Shown here: one piece after another, positions 29,908 through 38,389 of the stretch
How positions within the stretch are numbered: the stretch's first letter is position 1
Layout of the letters: every line of letters starts with the position of its first letter
Assembly (NCBI RefSeq): GCF_012932365.1
Contig: NZ_JAAIIH010000010.1
Location: 29,100 to 93,099, forward strand
From: Bifidobacterium moraviense
GTDB taxonomy: Bacteria > Actinomycetota > Actinomycetes > Actinomycetales > Bifidobacteriaceae
Direction: 5' to 3'
Length of the DNA stretch: 64,000 nt
Notes under the pieces: generated by a model
The model's database searches: none
What the model was told of the DNA's origin: nothing
Seen by the model: only the letters and a program-made list of their open reading frames with translations
Position numbers and translations under genes: made by a program

Positions 29908-29980
29908 AGCCACTTGTCAGAATCGAACTGACGACCTGCTCATTACGAGTGAGCCGCTCTACCGACTGAGCTAAAGTGGC
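29908..29980 (-). tRNA. tRNA-Thr (anticodon CGT)
   Basis: On the minus strand the acceptor GCCACTT pairs with AAGTGGC. The anticodon stem GCTCA/TGAGC holds the loop CTCGTAA with anticodon CGT (ACG codons). The T-arm loop is TTCGATT. The 3' end reads TCCG, so CCA is not encoded and must be added by the CCA enzyme, unlike the neighbouring tRNA-Leu. Confidence 0.95.
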
Positions 29981-30022
29981 GTCGTGCCCGGAAAGCATTC
30001 GCTATCCGCACACGAGTATTAG

Positions 30023-30052
30023 ACCATACCGCATGCCGCGGACGTTGTCCAA
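30023..30052 (-). promoter_or_regulatory. Promoter of tRNA-Thr
   Basis: On the minus strand, TTGGAC (30047-30052) and TATGGT (30023-30028) are separated by 18 bp, about 43 nt upstream of the mature tRNA-Thr end. Confidence 0.5.
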
Positions 30053-30134
30053 TCCGTCGCGAGTCGCGCATGATGCTTCGGCGCATCGCGGGCGCGTATT
30101 CGGTGCGCGTTCGGTGCGCGGTCGGCGCATGGGC

Positions 30135-30140
30135 GACAAT
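30135..30140 (+). promoter_or_regulatory. Leaderless -10 box for the guanylyltransferase gene
   Basis: GACAAT lies 6 nt before ATG 30147. GGAGG also overlaps this gap, so both leaderless and leadered initiation could operate. Confidence 0.4.
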
Positions 30141-30146
30141 GGAGGC

Positions 30147-31310
30147 ATGACACGTGGCTCCAGTGGTATCGGCGGCGGCAGCGGCGCCGGCTTCGACGAC
30201 TTCTATGCGATCATCCCCGCCGGCGGGACCGGCACCCGCCTGTGGCCGCTGTCCCGCGCCTCCAGACCCAAGTTCCTGTACGACCTGCTCGGCTCCGGAC
30301 GCACGATGATCCAGTCCACGTACGACCGACTGGCCGCCATCGCCGGCGGCGACCACGTGGTGGTGTCCACCGGCGCGCAGCACGAGGCCGCCGTGCGCGA
30401 GCAGCTGCCGGAACTCGGGGCGCAGCAGCTCTTTGCCGAGCCGCTGCCGCGCGATTCCACGGCCGCGATCGGACTGGCCGCGGCGGTGCTCGCGCGCCGT
30501 CACGGGCGCGACATCGTGGTGGGATCCTTCGCCGCGGACCACGTGATCCGCGACGACAAGGCCTTCGCCGAATCGGTGCGCCAGGCCGTGGCCGCCGCCC
30601 GCGCCGGATACGTGACGACCATCGGCATCGCGGCCACGCGCCCCTCCACGGCGTTCGGCTACATCCATCAGGGCGCCTCGCTCGCCGACTCCGTGCCCGA
30701 CGCCCCGGACGCGCGCGTGGTGGAGCGCTTCGTGGAGAAGCCGGACGCCGCCACCGCGCTGGCGTACCTGAACACCGGCGAATACCGCTGGAACGCCGGC
30801 ATGTTCGTGATGCGCGCCGGCGTGCTGCTGGACCGGCTGCACGAGTACAAGCCGCGGCTGGCCGAGGCGCTCGACCGCATCGCCGACGCGTGGATGGCGG
30901 GGCCGGACGCGCGCCTGATCGCGATGGATCGCTACTGGCCGGGACTGGAGAAGATCGCGTTCGACTACGCGATCGCCGAGCCGCTCTCGCTGGCGGGTGG
31001 CGTGGCGATGGTGCCGGGCGGCTTCGGCTGGGATGACATCGGCGACTTCAATTCGGTGGCGGCGCTGCTGCCCAGCGTGAGCCCCACGAACGTCAAGGTG
31101 CTGGGCGACACGGAGCGCGTGGCGCATCTCGATTCCGCGGGCGACGTGGTGGTGCCCGCCTCCGGGCGTCTGGTGGCGCTGCTGGGCGTGGACGACATGG
31201 TGGTGGTGGACACCCCGGACGCGCTGCTGGTGGCGCCGCGAGCCCGCAGCCAGGAGATCAAGGCGATGGTGGAGCATCTGCGCGAGGTGGGTCGGACGGA
31301 CGTGCTGTAG
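30147..31310 (+). CDS. manC: Mannose-1-phosphate guanylyltransferase
   Basis: Makes GDP-mannose from mannose 1-phosphate and GTP, for glycan and glycolipid synthesis. The 387-residue protein has the nucleotidyltransferase signature PAGGTGTRLWPLSRASRPKF near residue 24, FAADHVIRDD in the metal-binding region, and FVEKPD further on. It matches the short ManC form that lacks the C-terminal isomerase domain. The first 18 residues are a Gly/Ser-rich extension. No other GDP-mannose genes lie nearby. Confidence 0.9.
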   Translation: MTRGSSGIGGGSGAGFDDFYAIIPAGGTGTRLWPLSRASRPKFLYDLLGSGRTMIQSTYDRLAAIAGGDHVVVSTGAQHEAAVREQLPELGAQQLFAEPLPRDSTAAIGLAAAVLARRHGRDIVVGSFAADHVIRDDKAFAESVRQAVAAARAGYVTTIGIAATRPSTAFGYIHQGASLADSVPDAPDARVVERFVEKPDAATALAYLNTGEYRWNAGMFVMRAGVLLDRLHEYKPRLAEALDRIADAWMAGPDARLIAMDRYWPGLEKIAFDYAIAEPLSLAGGVAMVPGGFGWDDIGDFNSVAALLPSVSPTNVKVLGDTERVAHLDSAGDVVVPASGRLVALLGVDDMVVVDTPDALLVAPRARSQEIKAMVEHLREVGRTDVL

Positions 31311-31571
31311 CCACGGTGCGTCGCGGCGCGTCATGGTGCATCACAGCGCGCATGGCTCGTCGCGGCGTGCGCGGATGTCGCTGCGGTGACGGGAGTGCGT
31401 CGCGCGGGTGACGTTTCGGCGTCGCGCGCGTGCCGTCTGCGCGTCGATGCCGAATGTGTGCGGTTCTGTCGGCTTTTGTGAGTATCGTCGTGTCTGGAAG
31501 GAAACGCCGCCGCCGCGTTTTCGCATCACGGCGTCGGCGCTTTCAACGTGATGATGAAAGGATCCATTCTT

Positions 31572-33269
31572 ATGGCCATCAATCCTCCGGTTGACGCTAC
31601 GCAGACCCCGGCCTGGGCCGCCCTGCAGAAGCACTACGACGATCTTCAGGCCGAGGGCATCGATCTCAAGAAGTGGTTCGCCGACGAACCCGACCGCGTC
31701 GAGCAGCTGTCCTTCGAGGCCGGCGACCTGCACTTCGACCTGTCCAAGAACCTCATCAAGCCCGAGACCCTGAAGCTCTTCGCCGATCTGGCCAAGGACG
31801 TCAAGCTCGACGAGCGCGTCAAGGCCATGGTCTCCGGCGTGCACATCAACAACACCGAGGACCGCGCCGTGCTGCACACCGCGCTGCGCCGCCCGGTGGA
31901 GGACGAGGGCAAGCTCATCGTCGACGGCCAGGACGTCGTCAAGGACGTGCGCGAGACCCTCGACCGCATCTACGCCTTCGCCGACAAGGTCCGCTCCGGC
32001 GAGTGGAAGGGCGTGACCGGCAAGAAGATCACGACCGTCGTCAACATCGGCATCGGCGGCTCCGACCTCGGCCCCAACATGGCGTACGAGGCCCTCAAGC
32101 CGTACGCGGACGCCGGCATCTCCGCCCGCTACATCTCCAACATCGACCCGAACGACCTGGCCGAGAAGACCAAGGGCCTGGATCCGGAGACCACGCTGTT
32201 CATCATCGTCTCCAAGACCTTCACCACGCTGGAGACCCTGACCAACGCCCGCGAGGCCCGCACATGGCTGCTCGAGGGCCTCAAGGCCTCCGGCGCGATC
32301 GACGGCTCCGACGCGCAGCGCGCCGACGCCATCAAGAAGCACTTCGTGGCCGTGTCCACCGCGCTCGACAAGGTCGAGGCGTTCGGCATCGATCCCGCCA
32401 ACGCGTTCGGCTTCTGGAACTGGGTCGGCGGCCGCTACTCCGTCGACTCCGCCGTCGGCACCTCGCTGGCCGTCGTGCTCGGCCCGGCGCGCTTCGAGGA
32501 GTTCCTGCACGGCTTCCACGAGATCGACGAGTACTTCGTCAACACCCCGGTGGAGAAGAACGTCGTCGCCCTGCTCGGCCTGCTCAACGTGTGGTACCGC
32601 AACTTCTTCAACGTGGCCGCGCACGCCGTGCTGCCGTACGACCAGTACCTGCACCGCTTCCCGGCCTACCTGCAGCAGCTCACCATGGAGTCCAACGGCA
32701 AGTCGATCCGCTGGGACGGCACCCCCGTCACCACGCAGACCGGCGAGATCTTCTGGGGCGAGCCCGGCACCAACGGCCAGCACGCCTTCTACCAGCTGAT
32801 CCACCAGGGCACCCAGCTCATCCCCGCCGACTTCATCGCGTTCGTCAACACGCCGAACCCGACCAAGGACGGCGACCAGGACGTGCACGAGCTGTTCCTC
32901 GGCAACTACTTCGCGCAGACCAAGGCGCTGGCGTTCGGCAAGACCGCCGACGAGGTGCGCGCCGAAGGCACGCCGGAGGCCATCGTCCCGGCCCGCGTCT
33001 TCACCGGCAACAAGCCCACCACGTCCATCCTCGGCGTGGCGCTGACCCCGTTCGCGCTCGGCGAGCTCATCGCCCTGTACGAGCACATCACCCTCGTCGA
33101 GGGCACGGTGTGGGGCCTTGACTCCTACGATCAGTGGGGCGTCGAGCTGGGCAAGCAGCTGGCCAAGCAGATCACGCCGGCCATCTCCCAGGACGACGAG
33201 GCGCTGGCCGCGCAGGACGCGTCCACGCAGAGCCTGATCAAGTTCTACCGCGAGCACCGCGAGTTCTGA
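31572..33269 (+). CDS. pgi: Glucose-6-phosphate isomerase
   Basis: Interconverts glucose 6-phosphate and fructose 6-phosphate, linking sugar entry to the fructose-6-phosphate phosphoketolase pathway of bifidobacteria. It has 565 residues. Both family signatures are present: the [10 protein letters not shown] region in [13 protein letters not shown] and the C-terminal [16 protein letters not shown] with the catalytic Lys. The base Glu lies in MESNGKS and the ring-opening His in [17 protein letters not shown] 31572 is preceded by AAAGGA at about 10 nt; a weaker in-frame ATG lies at 31554. Confidence 0.97.
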   Translation: MAINPPVDATQTPAWAALQKHYDDLQAEGIDLKKWFADEPDRVEQLSFEAGDLHFDLSKNLIKPETLKLFADLAKDVKLDERVKAMVSGVHINNTEDRAVLHTALRRPVEDEGKLIVDGQDVVKDVRETLDRIYAFADKVRSGEWKGVTGKKITTVVNIGIGGSDLGPNMAYEALKPYADAGISARYISNIDPNDLAEKTKGLDPETTLFIIVSKTFTTLETLTNAREARTWLLEGLKASGAIDGSDAQRADAIKKHFVAVSTALDKVEAFGIDPANAFGFWNWVGGRYSVDSAVGTSLAVVLGPARFEEFLHGFHEIDEYFVNTPVEKNVVALLGLLNVWYRNFFNVAAHAVLPYDQYLHRFPAYLQQLTMESNGKSIRWDGTPVTTQTGEIFWGEPGTNGQHAFYQLIHQGTQLIPADFIAFVNTPNPTKDGDQDVHELFLGNYFAQTKALAFGKTADEVRAEGTPEAIVPARVFTGNKPTTSILGVALTPFALGELIALYEHITLVEGTVWGLDSYDQWGVELGKQLAKQITPAISQDDEALAAQDASTQSLIKFYREHREF

Positions 33270-33298
33270 TCGCGTTCGCGCCGATCGACTGACGACCG

Positions 33299-33333
33299 AG
33301 GCCGGCATCCGCTGCGTGCGGGTGCCGGCCTCG
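33299..33333 (+). terminator. Terminator hairpin after pgi
   Basis: A 14-bp perfect stem (33299-33312 with 33320-33333) and a 7-nt loop, 30 bp past the pgi stop codon. It is followed by only two T residues in the next five bases. Confidence 0.65.
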
Positions 33334-33380
33334 TCGTATGCGCGGGTCGTATGCGCGGCCGTATCGCGGTGCGCGTCCGC

Positions 33381-34550
33381 TCAGCCGCGGCTCGGCGCGG
33401 GCCCGGTGGAGTCGCGCGTCGCCAGATCGGCCGGCACGAGCCCCATGCCGTGCGCGGTGCGGTCGAACTCCGGGGCGTCGCCCTCGCCGAGCAGCGAGAG
33501 CAGCGCGCCGGTGGCCTTGACGCCCACCTGGTCGAACTGCGGGTGCACGGTGGTGAGCGGGGGATAGAAGTTGTCGGCGCCGGGGATGTCGTCGAAGCCC
33601 ACCACGCTCACGTCCTGCGGGATGCGCAGCCCGTGCTCGTGCAGCGCGCGCATCACCGCCGCGGCCTGGTTGTCGTTCGCGGTGACGATGGCGGTGGGCA
33701 CCGGCTGCCCGGAGGACAGGTAGCCGTCCAGCGCCTCGGTGGTCGCCGCGTAGGCCGCGGAGGCATCCCACGAGTCCACGTCCAGCGTGCGCGACGCGAT
33801 GCCGAGCTTGGCCGCGTAGTGGTCCCATGCCATGTGCCGGGTGACGGCGTCGCGCCAGCCCTTGGCGCCGGTGAGGTACAGCGCGTCGCGGTGGCCCAGA
33901 TCGTGCAGCAGGGTCGCCACGTCGCGCATGGCGCTCCACTGGTCGATGCCGATGAACGCCAGCGGACCGCCGGTGCCGCCCAGCGCCACGGCCTCGTCCG
34001 AGGCGAACGTGCCGTGCGACGACGTGAGCAGGATGCGCGGGATCGTGGTGCTCATGCGCAGCGCGGACAGCAGCGTCTTGTCGGTGGGAGCGATGCAGAT
34101 GAGCGCGTCCACGTCCTGCTCGCTGAAGCTGCGTGCGGCGGAGTCGAAGCCCTGGCGTTCGAACTCGGCGCGCGGCACGATGGCCACGGACAGGAACATG
34201 TCGTGCCGGCGCACGCCCGTCTCGATGGAGGCGAGCGTGTTGATGGGGCCGAAGAAGTTGATGGAGCAGGCGATCAGGCCCACGGTGCGCGACCGGTTCG
34301 ACGCGAGGGCGCGCGCGGAGTTGGAGCGCCGGTAGCCCAGCTGGGCGATGGCGGCCTCCACCTTGGCGCGCGTGGCGTCGGAGACGTCCGGCGAATCGTT
34401 GATGACGCGCGAAACCGTCTGATGCGACACCCCTGCGAGTCGTGCGACCTCGAACATGGACGGGCGCTTGCCGCCGCTGCGTTTTGCGCTGGCACCGTTC
34501 ACTACCACTGCTACTTCTTCCCGAGTGCTTGCGTACAACACTCCCAGCAT
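33381..34550 (-). CDS. LacI-family transcriptional regulator
   Basis: A 389-residue LacI/GalR repressor with an N-terminal helix-turn-helix (MFEVARLAGVSHQTVSRVIN) followed by a periplasmic-binding-protein-like sugar sensor domain. The family's sugar-binding segment VVGFDDIPGADNFYPPLTTV is present. The first 30 residues before the helix-turn-helix are unusual; an internal start at GTG 34505 or nearby is possible, as no strong ribosome binding site precedes ATG 34550. It lies between pgi and rnhB with no sugar gene next to it, so its target is unknown. A LacI-type site upstream (34571-34582) suggests autoregulation. Confidence 0.88.
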   Translation of the reverse strand: MLGVLYASTREEVAVVVNGASAKRSGGKRPSMFEVARLAGVSHQTVSRVINDSPDVSDATRAKVEAAIAQLGYRRSNSARALASNRSRTVGLIACSINFFGPINTLASIETGVRRHDMFLSVAIVPRAEFERQGFDSAARSFSEQDVDALICIAPTDKTLLSALRMSTTIPRILLTSSHGTFASDEAVALGGTGGPLAFIGIDQWSAMRDVATLLHDLGHRDALYLTGAKGWRDAVTRHMAWDHYAAKLGIASRTLDVDSWDASAAYAATTEALDGYLSSGQPVPTAIVTANDNQAAAVMRALHEHGLRIPQDVSVVGFDDIPGADNFYPPLTTVHPQFDQVGVKATGALLSLLGEGDAPEFDRTAHGMGLVPADLATRDSTGPAPSRG

Positions 34551-34570
34551 ACACAGGGAGACGTGCGCTT

Positions 34571-34582
34571 GTGAGCGTTCAC
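34571..34582. promoter_or_regulatory. Candidate LacI-type operator
   Basis: GTGAGCGTTCAC reads as half-sites GTGA and TCAC around a GCGT centre, 20 bp upstream of the LacI-family gene. It resembles known repressor sites of this family and is probably the gene's own operator. Confidence 0.5.
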
Positions 34583-34609
34583 GTCAAACGTTCCAAATAG
34601 TCGACGACG

Positions 34610-35323
34610 TCAGCGCAGATGCCAGCTGACGCGGTGCAGCGGCGTGGGGCCGAGTTCCGCGATGGCGGCCCGGTGCGCGGCCGACCCGTAGCCCTTGTTG
34701 CGCTCCCACGCGTAGGGCTCCCACTCGGGATGTTCGCGCGCGATGTCCGTCATGAGCCGGTCGCGCGTCACCTTGGCGATCACGGCGGCCGTGGCCACGG
34801 TGGCGCAGTGGCGGTCGCCCTTGACCTGCGTGACCACGTGCGGCGCCGCCGGCAGATCCGGGGCGTCGAAGGTGTCCACGGTCCTGGTGATGTAGTCGTA
34901 CGGGCCGTCGAGGATCGCGCCGATGCGGACGTTCGAGGCCGCGCCGTCCGCGGCGTCGTCCAGCCCCAGCGCGCGTTCGGCCTGGTCGAGCGCGCGCAGC
35001 GCCGCCACGCCCAGCGCGTGCCCGATGCCCCACGCGTCGATCTCCTCGTTCGACGCGGACCCCACGGCCCACGCGGCGCACCACGCCTTGAGCTCCTCGA
35101 AGATCGCCTCGCGCCGCCGCTCGGTGAGCAGCTTGGAATCGGCCACGCCGGGCGGCACCTCCACGGCGCCGGAACGCAGGTCGCGGGCGCGGATCACCGC
35201 CACGCCCACCATCGCGGGGCCGGCCAGCGCGCCGCGGCCCACCTCGTCGAACCCGGCGATCAGATCGTGGCCTTCGTCGGCGAGACGGCGTTCGAGATCC
35301 AGCGTGGGCACGGGGACGGTCAT
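34610..35323 (-). CDS. rnhB: Ribonuclease HII
   Basis: An endonuclease that removes ribonucleotides and RNA primers from RNA-DNA hybrids. It has 237 residues. Catalytic acidic residues are seen in AGFDEVGRGALAGP (Asp-Glu) and AILDGPYDYI (Asp); the C-terminal ERNKGYGSAAHRAAI is also typical. Its ATG at 35323 overlaps the lepB TGA by 4 nt, so translation is coupled. Expression may follow lepB. Confidence 0.95.
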   Translation of the reverse strand: MTVPVPTLDLERRLADEGHDLIAGFDEVGRGALAGPAMVGVAVIRARDLRSGAVEVPPGVADSKLLTERRREAIFEELKAWCAAWAVGSASNEEIDAWGIGHALGVAALRALDQAERALGLDDAADGAASNVRIGAILDGPYDYITRTVDTFDAPDLPAAPHVVTQVKGDRHCATVATAAVIAKVTRDRLMTDIAREHPEWEPYAWERNKGYGSAAHRAAIAELGPTPLHRVSWHLR

Positions 35324-36237
35324 CGCGCGGCGACCTCCGCGGTCACGCTGTTCGCCGCGGTCACGTCGTTCGCCGCGCCCGCCGTCGCGGAACCGTCGGA
35401 CGGCACGGCGTCGAAGACCTCGTGGTGCGCGTCGAGCAGGCTGATGCGGTCCAGCGGCCAGTAGGTGAGGAGCGCGGTGCCGGCGATGTCCTCCATCGGC
35501 ACCAGACCGTTGTCGCCGTCGTCCTGATGGAAGCGCGAATCGGCGGAGCGGGCGCGGTTGTCGCCCAGCACGAACACGTGTCCCTCGGTCACCGTGACGC
35601 TGAACGCCATCGCGCTCGGATCGGATCCGGGGCGGATGTACGAGGTCTCGTCGATCGCCACGCCGTTGATGGTGACCGGATTGCCGGGACCATCGCACGC
35701 CACCGTGTCGCCGGGCAGGCCGATCAGACGCTTGATGAGGTAGCCGTCGCCGCCGGAGGTGCTCTCCGCGCCCAGCCAGTTCGCCGGATCCTTGAACACG
35801 ATGATGTCGCCGCGCTGCAGCTTGGACGTGGGACGGACGTGCGTGCTGACGGTCACCACGCGGTCGTCGGGCAGGATCGTGTCCATCATGGACGACGAGG
35901 GGATCCAGTACAGCGGGAAGACGAGGATGCGCAGCGCCAGCACCACGAGCACCGGGATGCCGCACCAGACGAGCAGGTCCCTCAGGCCGAAGCGGTCGTT
36001 CGCGCGTGATCCGCGTGATTCGCCGGGCCTGCCGGGCCTGACGGAGTCGGAGCCGCGGCGGTTCGCGGAGGCGTGGCGCGCGCCGCGTCGCGTGGACGCC
36101 GCAACCGTCTCCGTCGCGACGGGCACGGGCATGGGGGACGGGTCGACGCCGTGGTCGGCCACCTGGAAGGTGTGGATGTCGCGTTCGGCCTGCGCGCGTT
36201 CTGGGCGGGCGGGACGGTCAGGCTGCTCAGGATGCAT
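35320..36237 (-). CDS. lepB: Signal peptidase I
   Basis: A membrane-bound serine/lysine-dyad protease that cleaves signal peptides of exported proteins. It has 305 residues: a basic, disordered N-terminal tail (1-85), one membrane segment (about 88-110), then the catalytic domain. The nucleophile is probably Ser116 in WIPSSSMMDT and the base Lys169 in GYLIKRLIGLPGD. The GDNRARSADSR box is also present. GAGGAGG lies 4 nt before ATG 36237. It is divergent from scrR. Confidence 0.95.
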   Translation of the reverse strand: MHPEQPDRPARPERAQAERDIHTFQVADHGVDPSPMPVPVATETVAASTRRGARHASANRRGSDSVRPGRPGESRGSRANDRFGLRDLLVWCGIPVLVVLALRILVFPLYWIPSSSMMDTILPDDRVVTVSTHVRPTSKLQRGDIIVFKDPANWLGAESTSGGDGYLIKRLIGLPGDTVACDGPGNPVTINGVAIDETSYIRPGSDPSAMAFSVTVTEGHVFVLGDNRARSADSRFHQDDGDNGLVPMEDIAGTALLTYWPLDRISLLDAHHEVFDAVPSDGSATAGAANDVTAANSVTAEVAAR

Positions 36238-36325
36238 GTACCCTCCTCATGGTTCGCCACCATCATACGCGCGGGGGCCGCGGATCCCGCGGAACCGGAG
36301 GCGGACGGCGCAGCGGCCCACATGG

Positions 36326-36361
36326 CGAACCGCACGGCGAACCGCATAGCGAACCGGTTCG
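36326..36361. promoter_or_regulatory. Phased half-site array and ScrR operator at the scrR promoter
   Basis: CGAACC recurs at 36326, 36338 and 36350, at exactly 12-bp spacing. The last is the left half of the perfect palindrome CGAACCGGTTCG (36350-36361), the core of the sites at scrP. The palindrome ends 2 bp before the scrR -10 box, which suggests autorepression. Confidence 0.7.
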
Positions 36362-36363
36362 AG

Positions 36364-36369
36364 TACAAT
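36364..36369 (+). promoter_or_regulatory. scrR promoter -10 box
   Basis: TACAAT, a near-consensus -10 hexamer, 41 nt upstream of ATG 36411 and directly after the ScrR operator core. Confidence 0.6.
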
Positions 36370-36410
36370 GGCTCGCAGGAATCGAACGGTCGCCAATGGA
36401 GGTGGATGCG

Positions 36411-37757
36411 ATGGTGGGAATGCGCGACGTGGCACGCAAGGCAGGGGTCTCGGTGAGCACGGTGTCCCTGGTGGTCAACGGCACGGGGTACGTGTCCGCG
36501 GCCATGCGCGCCAAGGTGGAGGCCGCGATGCACGCGCTGAACTACGTGCCCAACGAACTGGCGCGCAACCTCTACCACGACCGCACCAACGTGGTGGGCG
36601 TCATCGTGCCCACCATCCGACACCCGTTCTTCGCCACGCTCACCGCGGGGCTGCAGGGGCGCCTGTTCGACGCCGGATTCCGCACGATCGTGTGCTCCAC
36701 GGCGGACATGGGCGGCGGCGAGGAGCAGTACGTGGACATGCTGCGCCGGCACATGATGGACGGGCTGATCATGGGCGGGCACACCGCGCACCCGACGAAC
36801 TACTGGACGTCGATCCAGCGGCCGGTGGTGGCGTTCGACCGGTATCTGGGCGCATCCATCCCGTCCATCGGTTCCGACCACGAACAGGGCGGCGAGCTGG
36901 CGGCCACGATGTTCGCGCTGTCCGGCGTGCGGCACGTCGTGGAGATCGGCGGTCCGCGCTCGCAGTACAACGACCTGCTCACGGCGCAGATGGCGGCGGC
37001 GCAGGCGGACGTCGCGTCGGATGCCGCCGCGGAGGGGGAGAGCGCACCCGTGCCCGCGTCGGCGTCGGAGGCGGTGTCCTTGTCCGGGCGCAGCGTGCAG
37101 GACGTGATCGGCGACCACAGCACGTTCCCGCCCATCCGCTACCACCTCGCCTTCGAGCAGACGCTCGACATGGCGGGCATCCGCTGGGACTATCTGGAGG
37201 TGCCCGAGGTCAGCGACTTCGCCGGGTACGAGGCCGCGGCGCGCCGGGCGTTCGACCGTTTCCCCGAGGCGGACGCGATCGTGGCGCCGGACATGGCCGC
37301 CGCGTTCTGCGTGCAGGAGGCGCTGCGCCGGGGTGTGCGCGTCCCCGACCAGATGCAGATCATGGCCTACGACGGCACGTACGTGACCGATCTGGCGGGC
37401 ATGCGCATCACGTCGATCCTGCAGGACTTCGAGGCGCTGGCGGATGCGGCGGCGCGGCGCATGATCGACGCGATCGCCGGTGCCGAGGCGCAGGAGATGC
37501 AGGAGAAGCATGTGACGGGTGGTGCTGGTGCCGGTGTCGGTGGCGGTGCTGACGCTGGGAGCGAGGGCGAGGGCGAGGTCGCGTCTGGACGCGGGACCAG
37601 GACCGGGGACGGACGCGACGACGCGCCCGTGCCTGCGAAGCCCGCCGGCGTGGTGGCCGACATGGTGCCCATGCAGGTCAAGCTGGGCGAGACGACGCGC
37701 ATGACCGACGCCGTGCACCAGCTGCTCTTCGGCGCCGAGGCCGCCCAGACCGACTGA
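36411..37757 (+). CDS. scrR: LacI-family regulator of the sucrose locus
   Basis: A 448-residue repressor, longer than the usual 330-350. It has the helix-turn-helix MRDVARKAGVSVSTVSLVVN, a sensor domain, and two additions: an Ala/Ser/Pro-rich insertion near 200-235 and a Gly/Asp-rich tail segment near 366-405 before a conserved-looking C-terminal end. ATG 36411 follows GGAGGTGG at 6 nt; ATG 36396 is in frame but overlaps that site. The ScrR name rests on its place just upstream of scrP and on shared palindromic operators in both promoters. Binding to sucrose or a related ligand is inferred. Confidence 0.85.
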   Translation: MVGMRDVARKAGVSVSTVSLVVNGTGYVSAAMRAKVEAAMHALNYVPNELARNLYHDRTNVVGVIVPTIRHPFFATLTAGLQGRLFDAGFRTIVCSTADMGGGEEQYVDMLRRHMMDGLIMGGHTAHPTNYWTSIQRPVVAFDRYLGASIPSIGSDHEQGGELAATMFALSGVRHVVEIGGPRSQYNDLLTAQMAAAQADVASDAAAEGESAPVPASASEAVSLSGRSVQDVIGDHSTFPPIRYHLAFEQTLDMAGIRWDYLEVPEVSDFAGYEAAARRAFDRFPEADAIVAPDMAAAFCVQEALRRGVRVPDQMQIMAYDGTYVTDLAGMRITSILQDFEALADAAARRMIDAIAGAEAQEMQEKHVTGGAGAGVGGGADAGSEGEGEVASGRGTRTGDGRDDAPVPAKPAGVVADMVPMQVKLGETTRMTDAVHQLLFGAEAAQTD

Positions 37758-37829
37758 GCCGCGGATCGGTGCGTACGAGCCGGCGGCCGGTCGGTCGCGC
37801 AGCCGTGAGTTACGCGGAGCGCCGTATGC

Positions 37830-37929
37830 GTCACGCGGCGCGTTCGCTCCATATGACGGATCGGCCTGAAACGTTGATATTCCAACGATTTGGTGGTCTG
37901 CGTCACCGGGAGCGTCCGCTCCGCGTGAC
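37830..37929. repeat. 100-bp inverted-repeat element, copy C
   Basis: Exactly 100 bp from GTCAC to GTGAC. The left arm is the most diverged of the five, with GCGGCGCGTTCGCTCC. The core keeps AACGTTGATATTCCAACG. It lies after the scrR stop codon. Confidence 0.8.
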
Positions 37930-38021
37930 GATCGGGACGCTCCGCGTGACAGTGGGCGCGTGAGGGACGGGGATCTGCGACACGCCGATGACGTCGGTTG
38001 CGTTCGAGCGGGGTCGTCGGG

Positions 38022-38041
38022 TACTATCGAACCGGTTCGAT
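38022..38041 (+). promoter_or_regulatory. scrP promoter with ScrR operator 1
   Basis: TACTAT (38022-38027), a good -10 hexamer, overlaps the first bases of a perfect 16-bp palindrome, ATCGAACCGGTTCGAT (38026-38041). Repressor bound here would block polymerase. Confidence 0.75.
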
Positions 38042-38191
38042 AAACAAAGACGTTGTACGCGACAGTTTCCGATGCACCAACGATCAGTTCACCCGGCCAT
38101 TCCGATGGACGGCGGATCGCGGCGCATGGATCCCGAACGATACGGTGTCCGAGTTTTCCCGATATGGCGACGAGGTTCCGCCGCATCGGTC

Positions 38192-38207
38192 ATCGAACCG
38201 GTTCGAT
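38192..38207. promoter_or_regulatory. ScrR operator 2 in the scrP leader
   Basis: A second perfect copy of ATCGAACCGGTTCGAT, 166 bp downstream of operator 1. The distance is near 16 helical turns, compatible with a repression loop between two dimers of a tetramer or with a roadblock. Confidence 0.7.
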
Positions 38208-38389
38208 ACCGTGCGAACGGCATCGGCGACCAGTACGAACAGAACGCCGGACGGCGGCGAGACGGCAACGACGACGATCGGGGCGCGGCAAGGACAGAGC
38301 CGCACCGCGGACGCCGACGCGACGCCCCGCACGGCCGGTGCGCAACCGCCAAGGAAATCAGGGAAACCAGGGAAACGAAGGAGTTCTCC

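Larger units (their letters stand above)
37758..38389. other. Gene-free stretch between scrR and scrP
   Basis: No gene is supported. It holds 100-bp element copy C, the scrP promoter with two 16-bp ScrR palindromes, and a long scrP leader of about 350 nt. Confidence 0.7.
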
